64,000 nucleotides of DNA, taken from assembly GCA_963719525.1 (NCBI GenBank), contig CAVRCG010000001.1, positions 620,001-684,000 of the forward strand, in the 5' to 3' direction. This document shows, in pieces, positions 38,884 to 46,661 of the stretch (the stretch's first letter is position 1; every line of letters starts with the position of its first letter). The translations under genes were made by a program, and so were the position numbers. Source of the DNA: Bernardetia sp963719525 (GTDB taxonomy: Bacteria > Bacteroidota > Bacteroidia > Cytophagales > Bernardetiaceae). The notes beneath the pieces were generated by a model. That model made no database searches. It was given only the letters and a program-made list of their open reading frames with translations, and was not told the DNA's origin.

Positions 38884-40554
38884 ATGATTTCCTTCGAAGC
38901 ATTAGAAACTACCTTTAGCCGTTTTATAGATTTTGGAAAAGTGCTAGACAAACCTACACGCAAGTTTTTGGTATTTTATCTACATTCGATTTTGAAGGGA
39001 GAGAATACAAAAGATAAACTAAATAAAGATAATTTATACAACGAAAATACAGAATTTCAATCTTCGTATTTTTCTTATCTTAGAAAAACACTAGACCGTA
39101 TTTTTGAAAATCAAACTATTATCAAACTAGCTAGAGAAAACGAATCACTTACAACACAAATAATAAACGATACTATAAAATGGATAAAAGATACAGACAA
39201 AAAAATTAATGCAAAAAATCCATTTCAAGAAGAACAAGATAAATTTGATGCGTGGGCGCACAAACCGACACATTTGTATTTGACAGATTGGGAAAATCTC
39301 ATCAATTATCTTTCTACGAGATATAATAGGGAAGAAATTGATGTTAGTTTTTATACCCAAAAATTCAAAACACTTATTCCAGAAAGTAAAGAATTTATTC
39401 TATCGCCAGCATACGACCCACAAGCAGAAAAAAAATTACCTTTAGACATTTTGATAGCTGATTTATTGGCTCAATGGGACGCTTTACTTACTGCAAAATG
39501 GTTAGAATTTCAAGCTCAATACTTAGAAGAAGCAAGTGAAGACTTTTCTCAAAAACTCTATCAAAAGGCAGATGATTTGGAAAAGTTGGGAAAACTGATT
39601 TCTCCTTTTGCAATGGAAGTTGGGCGTTATTGGGATTTGTCGCAAGCACTTTGGAAAAAAACAGGTTTTGAAGCACTAGAAAAATATGCTGCTATTTTGG
39701 AAAACGAAACGTCAATTCAAGAACTGGTTGATTTGTTAGGAAAAATGAGAGAAGCACAAATTGAAACCGAAGAAGAAGAATACAAAGAAGTAGTTGTTTA
39801 TCAATCAAAAGTAAAAGACCAAAATTTGCGTTCTGAAATAAATGGAACACGAATGAGTAATGACTTAAACACCGTTTTGCCTTCTGAAATTGCCTTTTTA
39901 GGAACGCCAGAAACAGAATGGATGTTTTTAAAAAAATATGCTGATAGTCAATTATTGTCTTTTCAGTACGAAGGAACAAAAACGATTTATAATTCAGAAG
40001 AAGAAACTTTTTCACACCAACATCAAAAAAAGAAAGAAAAAGGAGCATTTATAGTCTGTATTGATACAAGTGGTTCGATGCACGGAACGCCTTCACAAAT
40101 TGCCAAAACGCTCTGTTTTGCTATTATGAAAATGGCTGCAAAGGAAAGTAGAAAAGCCTATTTGATTTCGTTTTCGGTAGGAATAAAGAAAATTCGTTTA
40201 GATGATATTGCCGAATCTTTGGACAGAATTGTAGATTTTCTTTCTATGTCTTTTGATGGTGGAACAGATGCCACACCTGCACTTTCTGAAACGCTATCAC
40301 TTTTGAAGGAAAATGATTTTAAAGATGCCGATGTGTTGATGGTTTCTGATTTTGTGATGTATTCGCTACGAGAAGATTTTATCAAACGAATGGAAACCGA
40401 ACGCCAAAAAGATACTCGTTTTCATAGTTTGGCGATTGCACAAAACGCAAATGCCGAAATATTGGAAGTTTTTGACCATAATTGGGTCTATAATCCGAAA
40501 GAAGAAAATGTAATCCAGCGCATTTGGAAAGACTTACAGACGTTGGAAGACTGA
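38884..40554 (+). CDS. viaA: ViaA-like von Willebrand factor A domain protein
   Basis: The 556-residue protein has a helical N-terminal region and a C-terminal VWA domain. The MIDAS is GAFIVCIDTSGSMHGTPSQI (DxSxS), with FDGGTDATPALSET (Thr) and ADVLMVSDFVMYSLRED (Asp). The pattern 'IVCIDTSGSM.G', 'AKTLCFAIMKMA..E.R..YLISFS' and 'FHSLAIAQ...AEILEVFDHNWVYN' matches E. coli ViaA, which works with the MoxR-type ATPase RavA on respiratory complexes. No AAA ATPase is adjacent, so the partner must lie elsewhere. Confidence 0.78.
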   Translation: MISFEALETTFSRFIDFGKVLDKPTRKFLVFYLHSILKGENTKDKLNKDNLYNENTEFQSSYFSYLRKTLDRIFENQTIIKLARENESLTTQIINDTIKWIKDTDKKINAKNPFQEEQDKFDAWAHKPTHLYLTDWENLINYLSTRYNREEIDVSFYTQKFKTLIPESKEFILSPAYDPQAEKKLPLDILIADLLAQWDALLTAKWLEFQAQYLEEASEDFSQKLYQKADDLEKLGKLISPFAMEVGRYWDLSQALWKKTGFEALEKYAAILENETSIQELVDLLGKMREAQIETEEEEYKEVVVYQSKVKDQNLRSEINGTRMSNDLNTVLPSEIAFLGTPETEWMFLKKYADSQLLSFQYEGTKTIYNSEEETFSHQHQKKKEKGAFIVCIDTSGSMHGTPSQIAKTLCFAIMKMAAKESRKAYLISFSVGIKKIRLDDIAESLDRIVDFLSMSFDGGTDATPALSETLSLLKENDFKDADVLMVSDFVMYSLREDFIKRMETERQKDTRFHSLAIAQNANAEILEVFDHNWVYNPKEENVIQRIWKDLQTLED

Positions 40555-40631
40555 AAATAAAGTAAGAATTATGAAGTCAGATTTAAGAAGTAAAACAAGT
40601 TAAGAAAGAAGAAACAGACATAATTGTTTTA

Positions 40632-40919
40632 TTATTCTTCTTTAATTTCTAAAATCAAATTATAAAATTCTATTTTTTCTTTAGGAATAAATTCTCTAAC
40701 TCGCTTTAAAGCAGGTTCGCATTCTTTATAATTAAACTTCCTTTTGACTGCTATAAAATTCTTTTCTACTTCAAAATCTTCTTTAGGTAAAAAATTTTTA
40801 TTAAAAAATTCAGTCAATTCAAATCGCTCTAAAATACTTATCAAAGTACGAGAATGTCCCCATTGGGGAATGCGAGTTAAGGAATAGCCTAAAAAGCTAT
40901 CAAAGTCTTCTGTTTTCAT
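40632..40919 (-). CDS. Small hypothetical protein downstream of the PIN toxin
   Basis: The 95-residue acidic protein (FLGYSLTRIPQWGHSRTLIS, FNKNFLPKEDFEVEKNFIAV) matches no family I recognise. It starts 3 bp after the stop of the PIN-domain gene, so it is co-transcribed with that toxin-antitoxin locus. Confidence 0.5.
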   Translation of the reverse strand: MKTEDFDSFLGYSLTRIPQWGHSRTLISILERFELTEFFNKNFLPKEDFEVEKNFIAVKRKFNYKECEPALKRVREFIPKEKIEFYNLILEIKEE

Positions 40920-40922
40920 ACA

Positions 40923-41574
40923 TCAAATATTTAATCCTTCCTTTTCAAATAGCTTTTTTAGTAAATTATCATAAGTAACATTCAAATCTACATCCCTTTT
41001 TACTTCAACAGCACTTGAAAGTTGAACTGCATCTAAAGTCCGTAACCCTTCTATTCCATATTTTTGTAGTAAGGATAATGCTCGTTGCAAAATATTCTCA
41101 TCTATTTCTATCCAAATGAATTTATCATAGTCTTCTCTAAATAATTTTGAAATTGCATTTGTTTCCTCATCAGTAAGTTCTTTCATACGTCGCTTTTTTC
41201 TTATTGCAGATTCTAATTCTAAAATAGTAAGCGAGGAGAGATATATTTTTTCTATTTTATTATCTATAACTGATGTTACGCAACATCAAAGTTTAGAGAA
41301 GTTTAGACCAAACCCACGAATTTATTCGTGGGAAAGTAACCACTACTTTTTACAGGAATCTACTTTTCCGTTTTATTAAAAGTACTCCTTTTATTTTAGA
41401 ATAGAGTAGAAACAAAAAAACGAAGAAGGTGGTGGTAGCTTCCACGAATAAATTCGTGGGTTTCATGTTAATTGCGTAACATCAGTCTATAAAAAATAAA
41501 AGTTCCATTTCTTCACTACCTACTTCTTGATTGTATAATTTCAATAATGCTGATGTGTCTAAAAATAATTTCAT
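40923..41574 (-). pseudogene. PIN-domain (VapC-like) toxin disrupted by a MITE
   Basis: From 41574 the frame reads MKLFLDTSALLKLYNQEVGS, a PIN start with the first metal Asp. It is cut after FFID by a 218-bp element (41269-41486) flanked by CTATA duplications. Deleting the element and one duplication joins FFID exactly in frame to NKIEKIYLSSLTILELESAI (the catalytic Glu region), then RTLDAVQLSSAVEVKRDVDL (Asp) and the stop at 40923. The intact product would be an RNase toxin of about 143 residues. The 3' part alone keeps a start-like ATG but lacks the catalytic N terminus. Confidence 0.88.
41269..41486. mobile_element. 218-bp MITE with 15-bp perfect terminal inverted repeats
   Basis: Ends ACTGATGTTACGCAA (41269-41283) and TTGCGTAACATCAGT (41472-41486) are perfect inverses. 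The 5-bp target duplication CTATA lies at 41264-41268 and 41487-41491. Inside are two copies of a CCCACGAATTTATTCGTGGG-type palindrome near each end, and there is no coding capacity. The full-length transposon that mobilised it is not in the window. Confidence 0.93.
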
Positions 41575-41810
41575 TCGTAACTTCTCCTTTCTTGTATAAT
41601 TGTTTCACTCAAATTTATTTTTTTTCCGTCTAAGATTTTTCTTGTCTTAGAAAATGAGAAATCATTAAACTGTAATGATTCTGATTCTACCGATTTAACA
41701 GGATTTAAAATTAATGATTTTATTTTTTGTTGTAAAAACTCCCACACTACCAAGATTTCATCTCTATTTAGACTTTCTAATTCTTTTAATACAATTTCTA
41801 GTTTTGCCAT
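41571..41810 (-). CDS. Antitoxin of the PIN-domain toxin
   Basis: The ATG at 41810 gives a 79-residue protein (MAKLEIVLKELESLNRDEIL, VVWEFLQQKI), ending SETIIQERRSYE, a helical C terminus of the kind that blocks a toxin. It overlaps the PIN gene start by 4 bp (ATGA), the usual antitoxin-toxin coupling. The DNA-binding fold is not clear. The longer upstream reading is AT-rich leader and unlikely. Confidence 0.7.
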   Translation of the reverse strand: MAKLEIVLKELESLNRDEILVVWEFLQQKIKSLILNPVKSVESESLQFNDFSFSKTRKILDGKKINLSETIIQERRSYE

Positions 41811-41999
41811 AATAAATCTATTTGGAATAAGGTTACTAAATTTATTTCCTACTAATATACAAAAATAAAAAAAATTATGCACTCCCACGCAACCTCCCCA
41901 AACTATTCTGCATCTAACTAAACAAGAAACAAAAACAACTTAATCAAGCGTATTTCTTTAAAAAAAATACGTACTCAACCCTTTTTATGAAATAATTTT

Positions 42000-42617
42000 A
42001 TGTTCGGATTTCTTCGCAATAAAGAACGCTCTACTCAAAACTTATCAGAAAGCGAACTGATAGAAGCCTGTAAAAACGGCAGTAGTAAAGCACAAAAACA
42101 ACTTTACGAACAGCATTCTGGTAAAATGTTCGGTGTCGCTTTGCGCTATGTAGGCAATCATCACGAAGCTGAAGATGTACTGGTTACTGCTTTTATGAAA
42201 GTCTTCGAACATTTGGATTCTTTCAAAGGCGAAGGAAGTTTTGAAGGTTGGATTCGTAGAATTGTCAGTAATGAAGCATTAGGACTTATCCGAAAACGCA
42301 AAAAAGTGTTTATGGAAGAAATAGAAAATGCAGACTACAAAGGAAAAAATAATCCTGCCTCTACAGCATTAGAAACCGATGATTTGCTTGCTTTAGTCAA
42401 ACAATTACCTGACGGTTACAGGACTGTTTTTAATATGTACGCCATTGAAGGATTTTCACACAAAGAAATTGGCGAAGAGTTGGGAATTGCTGAAAATACA
42501 TCAAAATCACAGTTAAGTAGAGCAAGAGCATTACTCAAAAAGTGGTTGGAACAAATTGATGATAATACAGATAATACCAATCAAAATAATCAATCTATAA
42601 ATAGTTTCGTGCTATAA
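42000..42617 (+). CDS. ECF-type RNA polymerase sigma factor
   Basis: The 205-residue protein has sigma region 2 (SELIEACKNGSSKAQKQLYE, VALRYVGNHHEAEDVLVTAF, FKGEGSFEGWIRRIVSNEAL) and region 4 (LPDGYRTVFNMYAIEGFSHK, GEELGIAENTSKSQLSRARA). This is the sigma-70/ECF layout with an Asn/Gln-rich tail. It is followed by a single-TM protein likely to act as anti-sigma factor and by an outer-membrane protein. The three probably form a regulatory and target operon. Confidence 0.92.
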   Translation: MFGFLRNKERSTQNLSESELIEACKNGSSKAQKQLYEQHSGKMFGVALRYVGNHHEAEDVLVTAFMKVFEHLDSFKGEGSFEGWIRRIVSNEALGLIRKRKKVFMEEIENADYKGKNNPASTALETDDLLALVKQLPDGYRTVFNMYAIEGFSHKEIGEELGIAENTSKSQLSRARALLKKWLEQIDDNTDNTNQNNQSINSFVL

Positions 42618-42618
42618 A

Positions 42619-42643
42619 GTAGCTGACAGTTTCTAACTGTCAT
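42619..42643. repeat. Short palindrome directly after the sigma-factor stop
   Basis: TAGCTGACAGTT tct AACTGTCAT hairpin starts at the stop codon. A sibling lies directly after sucD at 55913-55940. It may act as a partial terminator or mRNA end. Confidence 0.7.
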
Positions 42644-42715
42644 AAGTATAAAATCAAAAATTTTGTCTTTTACATAAAGATTCTAACAAAATCTTTTAAA
42701 TATATATACGTCATA

Positions 42716-43699
42716 ATGGACACTCAAAAAAATAATTTTTCTGGAAACAATTTTAATTCTGATTCAGAATTAGACCTTCTTTTCAAAAAAGCACTTAAAA
42801 ATCATTCTGTTCCGACAGAAGACCACGTCTGGAGAAGAATAAATCACGGATTAACGGACAAGAAAGCAGCAGTAGTTACAAAATCGATTACTAGGCGTTC
42901 TAGTCTTCCTATTTGGTCGGCTGTAAGTGGTGTGGCTGCATCGCTCTTAATTTGGGCTTTATTTTTTACTCCTTCTACTCAAAATAGTTTGGATAAAAAT
43001 TCAACTACGCTGGCTAATTCTGATAAAACAGAAGTTGCAACAGGTTTGAATAATACAGAGAATATAGCTTCAAGTAAAATTCAGAATAATCAAAATATTG
43101 AAGAAAATCAAAACACAGAAGCAACTTCTTCAAAAGCATTTGCATCTAACCAGCAACAAATACCCCCAACAATTACTAAAAATAATACTGTTCTTGAAAA
43201 TCAAAGTGTAAAAGGTGTAAAAAATGGTAATGCACAAAATCATATTGATGAAGCAGTAGCCAGTCTTGAAAAAGACCAAACCAAAAACAAGAATCGCATT
43301 TCGCAGGATAAAGCAAGTACCCGAACATTTACTAATCCGAGTACACAAATTTCTGAAAATGTTTGGACAAGTGATTTTGTAGTTCATAGTTCAAATTCTT
43401 CTCTTAAAAAAGAAAATCCGAATGCAGACGTACACACGTTAAACCTTGATAATCAAAGCGTTGCAATTACGATTAAGGTAGGAAAGAATGAAAACTACAA
43501 TGCAGGACAAACAGGTTTTGATGCAAATCAAAATCCTTCACAGTTTGATAAAGCGAAAAATGTCTTGAAAGAAGTTTGGAACTTGAAAACTGGTAAAAAA
43601 GTTAATTTACAAAATATACTTCCGAATAATGAAAATGAAAACAACAACGAAAAAACAAACAATCAATCTAATTCGACAAATGAAATTCAAGCAGATTAA
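42716..43699 (+). CDS. Single-pass membrane protein, putative anti-sigma factor
   Basis: The 327-residue protein has a cytoplasmic N terminus of about 80 residues (LDLLFKKALKNHSVPTEDHV, WRRINHGL), one membrane span (LPIWSAVSGVAASLLIWALF), and a long Asn/Gln/Ser/Thr-rich periplasmic region. Its position directly after an ECF sigma gene and its N-in, single-span topology suggest an anti-sigma role. No defined anti-sigma domain is recognisable. Confidence 0.65.
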   Translation: MDTQKNNFSGNNFNSDSELDLLFKKALKNHSVPTEDHVWRRINHGLTDKKAAVVTKSITRRSSLPIWSAVSGVAASLLIWALFFTPSTQNSLDKNSTTLANSDKTEVATGLNNTENIASSKIQNNQNIEENQNTEATSSKAFASNQQQIPPTITKNNTVLENQSVKGVKNGNAQNHIDEAVASLEKDQTKNKNRISQDKASTRTFTNPSTQISENVWTSDFVVHSSNSSLKKENPNADVHTLNLDNQSVAITIKVGKNENYNAGQTGFDANQNPSQFDKAKNVLKEVWNLKTGKKVNLQNILPNNENENNNEKTNNQSNSTNEIQAD

Positions 43700-44750
43700 T
43701 TTAAGAGTACTCTTTATTTCAACTCTTATAATTGGATTTATTTTATCTACAATTTCAACTTCCTTTGCTCAATCAAAAGCTGATACAGTTATTATTGATT
43801 TTGGCGATAGCAGTAAAGTAACCGTTTTTATTCAAAACCAAAAAGATGCAGAAGAAATACGCAATCTTGATTGGAATTTGATTATGGAACGAACAGCCAA
43901 TTATCTTGATGAAGCTCACCAAAACAACGATGAAGCTGAAAACGAAAGAAAGAAAAAAGAAATTAGCGATGTAGAGGAAACAGAAGATACTTCTAAAAAA
44001 GAAGATGGCAAAACTACTACAATTATTTTCGGAACAAAAGGAATTCGTATCGAACACGACGAAGATGGAGATGGAGTAGCTGATGAGCGTAAGCCAAAAA
44101 CTAAATTTTGGAAAACAACTCACTACCAAATTCCGATTGATTTTGGTCTGAATAATTACTTTCAAAATGGTAATTTTGGAGATACACCAACAGGAACACC
44201 TTATGAATTGCGCTCTTGGGGTTCTCGTTACTTTGCCTTTGGTGTCATGTTCAAAACTCAATTAGGAGGAAAGAAAAGTCCACTTTTGGTACAATATGGT
44301 TTGGAGGCATCTTGGAATAATTTTATGTTTACAGGCAATAACTATGCTCTGGAATCGTCGGAAGGAGTTACTTTCCCAGAATTTAGAAGTCCTTTAGAAA
44401 AATCAAAACTAACGGCTGCTTACATCAATTTGCCTCTTATGGTGCATCTGGATTTTGCAGAAAACAACAAAAGAGGTCTAAAATTAGCTTTTGGTGGTTA
44501 TGCAGGATATAGAGTAGGCAGTTATACAAAAATTGTCTATAACGAAAATGCTGACAAACAAAAAGACAAAGAACACTCTAACTTTTATCTGAACGATTGG
44601 AGATATGGAGTGCGAGCAGAAATAGGAATTGGAAAAGACAAATTTGATAGTGGTCTTCGTTTGTTTTTTAGCTATGATCTTAATCCACTTTTTACAGAAA
44701 ATGCTAACCTACCAAAACTAAATGCGTTTAGCTTTGGTGTAAGATTATAA
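43680..44750 (+). CDS. Outer-membrane beta-barrel protein (PorT-like) of the sigma operon
   Basis: The ATG at 43680 overlaps the previous gene by 20 bp and gives a proper signal peptide (VLFISTLIIGFILSTISTSF, AQ). A charged, low-complexity section follows (residues 50-120), then amphipathic strands: YQIPIDFGLNNYFQNGNFGD, YFAFGVMFKTQLGG, LLVQYGLEASWNNFMF and LKLAFGGYAGYRVGSYTK, ending LNAFSFGVRL. This is the shape of PorT/outer-membrane-protein-beta-barrel families. It is probably the envelope target or sensor of the upstream sigma factor. Confidence 0.75.
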   Translation: MKFKQINLRVLFISTLIIGFILSTISTSFAQSKADTVIIDFGDSSKVTVFIQNQKDAEEIRNLDWNLIMERTANYLDEAHQNNDEAENERKKKEISDVEETEDTSKKEDGKTTTIIFGTKGIRIEHDEDGDGVADERKPKTKFWKTTHYQIPIDFGLNNYFQNGNFGDTPTGTPYELRSWGSRYFAFGVMFKTQLGGKKSPLLVQYGLEASWNNFMFTGNNYALESSEGVTFPEFRSPLEKSKLTAAYINLPLMVHLDFAENNKRGLKLAFGGYAGYRVGSYTKIVYNENADKQKDKEHSNFYLNDWRYGVRAEIGIGKDKFDSGLRLFFSYDLNPLFTENANLPKLNAFSFGVRL

Positions 44751-44834
44751 ATTATCCAAAACTAAGTGCTAACTAAAAAAACCAGCTATGAGAATTAAAT
44801 AGTCGAACAAATACTCTCTTCCTAAATAATTAAG

Positions 44835-44873
44835 AATAAGCAATTACAAAAAACTTGTAGTTGCTTATTTTTT
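44835..44873 (+). terminator. Intrinsic terminator of the sigma/outer-membrane operon
   Basis: A 15-bp stem (AATAAGCAATTACAA with TTGTAGTTGCTTATT, one mismatch) with a short A-rich loop is followed by a run of T. Confidence 0.88.
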
Positions 44874-44923
44874 TGTAAATTTAATTTAACTTAATAACTA
44901 AATAATCAAAGTTTACCAAAAAA

Positions 44924-45547
44924 ATGAAATCAATTTATTTCCTTCTATTCCTATCAACATTATTTATTCTAAATTCTTGTAAGCCTATTTTACCTACTAA
45001 TTCTAGTACTTCGTTTTTTTCAGAAGAAGAACTAAAACTGATTTATCAGCAGGATTCTAGTCAGGCGATGCGTGTTTGGAAAATCAATAACAAAGAAGAT
45101 TCTATATTTTTGAGGAAGCCTTCACAAGAAGTAAAATTTAATCCCACAGATTCTACAATTCATTATTTTGTACACCGACTTTTCAAAACGGTTCGTAATC
45201 CAAATTCATTAGGAGTAGGAATTGCTGCGCCACAAGTAGGAATTAATAAACGTATTATTTGGGTCAAACGATTCGATAAAACAGAGGAAGAAATGCCTTT
45301 TGAAGTTTATATAAATCCTAAAATTATCAAATATAGCGAAGAAGTAAAAGAAACACTAGAAGGCTGTCTATCTATTCCAGAGCGTAGAGAAAAAGTAATT
45401 CGCCCAGACAAAATAACGATTGAATATCAAACTTTAGATGGAGAATTGCATCAAGAAACTGTCGATGGTTTTACTTCTGTTATCTTTCAACACGAAATAG
45501 ATCATCTTAATGGAATATTGTATTTAGATCATTTAAAGAGTGAGTGA
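44924..45547 (+). CDS. def: Peptide deformylase with a lipoprotein signal
   Basis: The three deformylase motifs are intact: GVGIAAPQVG (motif 1), EGCLSIP (motif 2, metal Cys), and FQHEIDHLNGIL (motif 3, HExxH metal ligands). The enzyme normally removes formyl from nascent N-terminal methionine in the cytoplasm. Here residues 1-20 form a lipoprotein signal (YFLLFLSTLFILNSCKP) and a spacer of about 30 residues precedes the catalytic domain. This implies export and lipid anchoring. A second, cytosolic deformylase is expected elsewhere in the genome. It ends in TGA and borders the accessory island. Confidence 0.9.
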   Translation: MKSIYFLLFLSTLFILNSCKPILPTNSSTSFFSEEELKLIYQQDSSQAMRVWKINNKEDSIFLRKPSQEVKFNPTDSTIHYFVHRLFKTVRNPNSLGVGIAAPQVGINKRIIWVKRFDKTEEEMPFEVYINPKIIKYSEEVKETLEGCLSIPERREKVIRPDKITIEYQTLDGELHQETVDGFTSVIFQHEIDHLNGILYLDHLKSE

Positions 45548-45646
45548 GAACGGTTTTATCGAATAATTATCTGTTTTTCTGTGCTCTACGCTACTCACTC
45601 TGAAGAGTGAGCTACCTTAATTTCCAACATTTTTCAAAAATCGTAT

Positions 45647-45675
45647 TCTCATAATTATTATTTTATCAAAATAAA
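45647..45675. repeat. Left 29-bp direct repeat (attL-like) of the accessory island
   Basis: The 29-bp sequence beginning TCTCATAATTATTATTTTAT is identical to 54934-54962. Similarity extends leftward (CCAACATTTTTCA versus CCAACGATATTTTCA). A partial third copy (ATTCTCATAATTACTATT) is at 46580-46597. Confidence 0.85.
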
Positions 45676-45811
45676 TAATCTATTGTTTTTTTACTTTTTA
45701 TGTATAATATGAAAACGCCCCTCAGATATAAATAAGGCACTTTTTAGTCAAAAGAGTTGAATAAGTCAATGTAGAACGTAGTGATTTTTTTTACACTATA
45801 TTTACACCAAG

Positions 45812-46225
45812 ATGTCTTCTATCAAAACTATTTTGTACACACAGAAAAAACTAGCAGATGGACAGTCGCCAGTTATGCTTTACGTTTATGAAGAAAAGCC
45901 TTATCGTCTTTCACTAGGTTACAGAGCTTTTCCGAAAGACTGGGATAATAAGAAAGGGAGGTTTAATAAAAGCTATCCTAATGCAAAAGCTAAAAACCTT
46001 GAACTACGTAAAAAAGAACTACTTGCTCACGAGCTTGTAGATGATTTTGTCAGAAAAGGAGAACGGTTTGATTTCCCTACTTTCAATGGATATTTCAAAA
46101 TTTGGCTGGACACGAAAAGAACAAGAAGTAAAAACAGGAGATTATCATTTTTCTGGTCGCATTCTTATGACAGCTACAATTCAAGAGCATTTAGAACAAG
46201 AGGTAATACAAGCTATTGTATTTGA
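45812..46225 (+). pseudogene. N-terminal remnant of a Bacteroidota tyrosine recombinase
   Basis: The first 90 residues match the Arm DNA-binding N terminus of phage-type integrases of this phylum: MSSIKTILYTQKKLADGQSP, VMLYVYEEKPYRLSLGYRAF, and DWDNKKGRFNKSYPNAK. After about 46090 the frame loses sense (Arg/Ser-rich) and the core-binding and catalytic RHRY domains are missing. The following frame belongs to another gene, so a deletion seems to have fused the two. It is the likely relic of the enzyme that inserted the island. Confidence 0.75.
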
Positions 46226-46400
46226 TGCCTTGAAATTTGCGAAAGAACAAAAGGGAATAGATTATTTATTAGTCTATTTAAATGAAGAAACAGGAGAAAA
46301 ACTATTTTTCATTGATGAATCTACAAAGACTGAATTACAGTCTGGTCAGAAGCCACAAGAGTATAATTATGCTACTCTAATGTTTGTAAAGGATTATTAG
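46086..46400 (+). CDS. Small protein, possibly DUF960-like
   Basis: The frame ends at 46400. Its clear part starts around FSGRILMTATIQEHLEQEVI and continues KGIDYLLVYLNEETGEKLFF, ending YNYATLMFVKDY. The order 'R..mT..I', 'dYL.V', a Gln/Glu-rich segment and a closing 'TLMF..dY' resembles DUF960, small proteins of unknown function on mobile elements. The true start is unclear because the upstream codons come from the truncated recombinase region. Confidence in the family is low. Confidence 0.45.
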   Translation: MDISKFGWTRKEQEVKTGDYHFSGRILMTATIQEHLEQEVIQAIVFDALKFAKEQKGIDYLLVYLNEETGEKLFFIDESTKTELQSGQKPQEYNYATLMFVKDY

Positions 46401-46661
46401 AAAATTTAGAGTAAGTATTTTAATTGTTTACTCTCTATTTCCACTTAAATGATAATTTATTCTAGTCAAGAATACATAAAAATTATTATATTTGAGTAAT
46501 GCTCACTTTGACCATTTTATCATAAAAATACAGTTAAAATTTAAAAATCAATCACTACAACTTCTAACTCTAAAAATAAATTCTCATAATTACTATTAAA
46601 TATATTTTGTTTTTGAGAAATTAAATATCTAAGTTTACAATTATATCAAAACATTAAAACA

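Noticed and set aside
43773..44261. 162-codon minus-strand reading frame opposite the outer-membrane protein
   Set aside because: It is antisense to a gene with a signal peptide and barrel strands, and its translation is low-complexity Phe/Ser/Ile.
45812..46400. A single recombinase gene broken by a frameshift
   Set aside because: The downstream frame shows no core-binding or catalytic recombinase motifs and looks like a separate small protein, so a deletion fusion is more likely.
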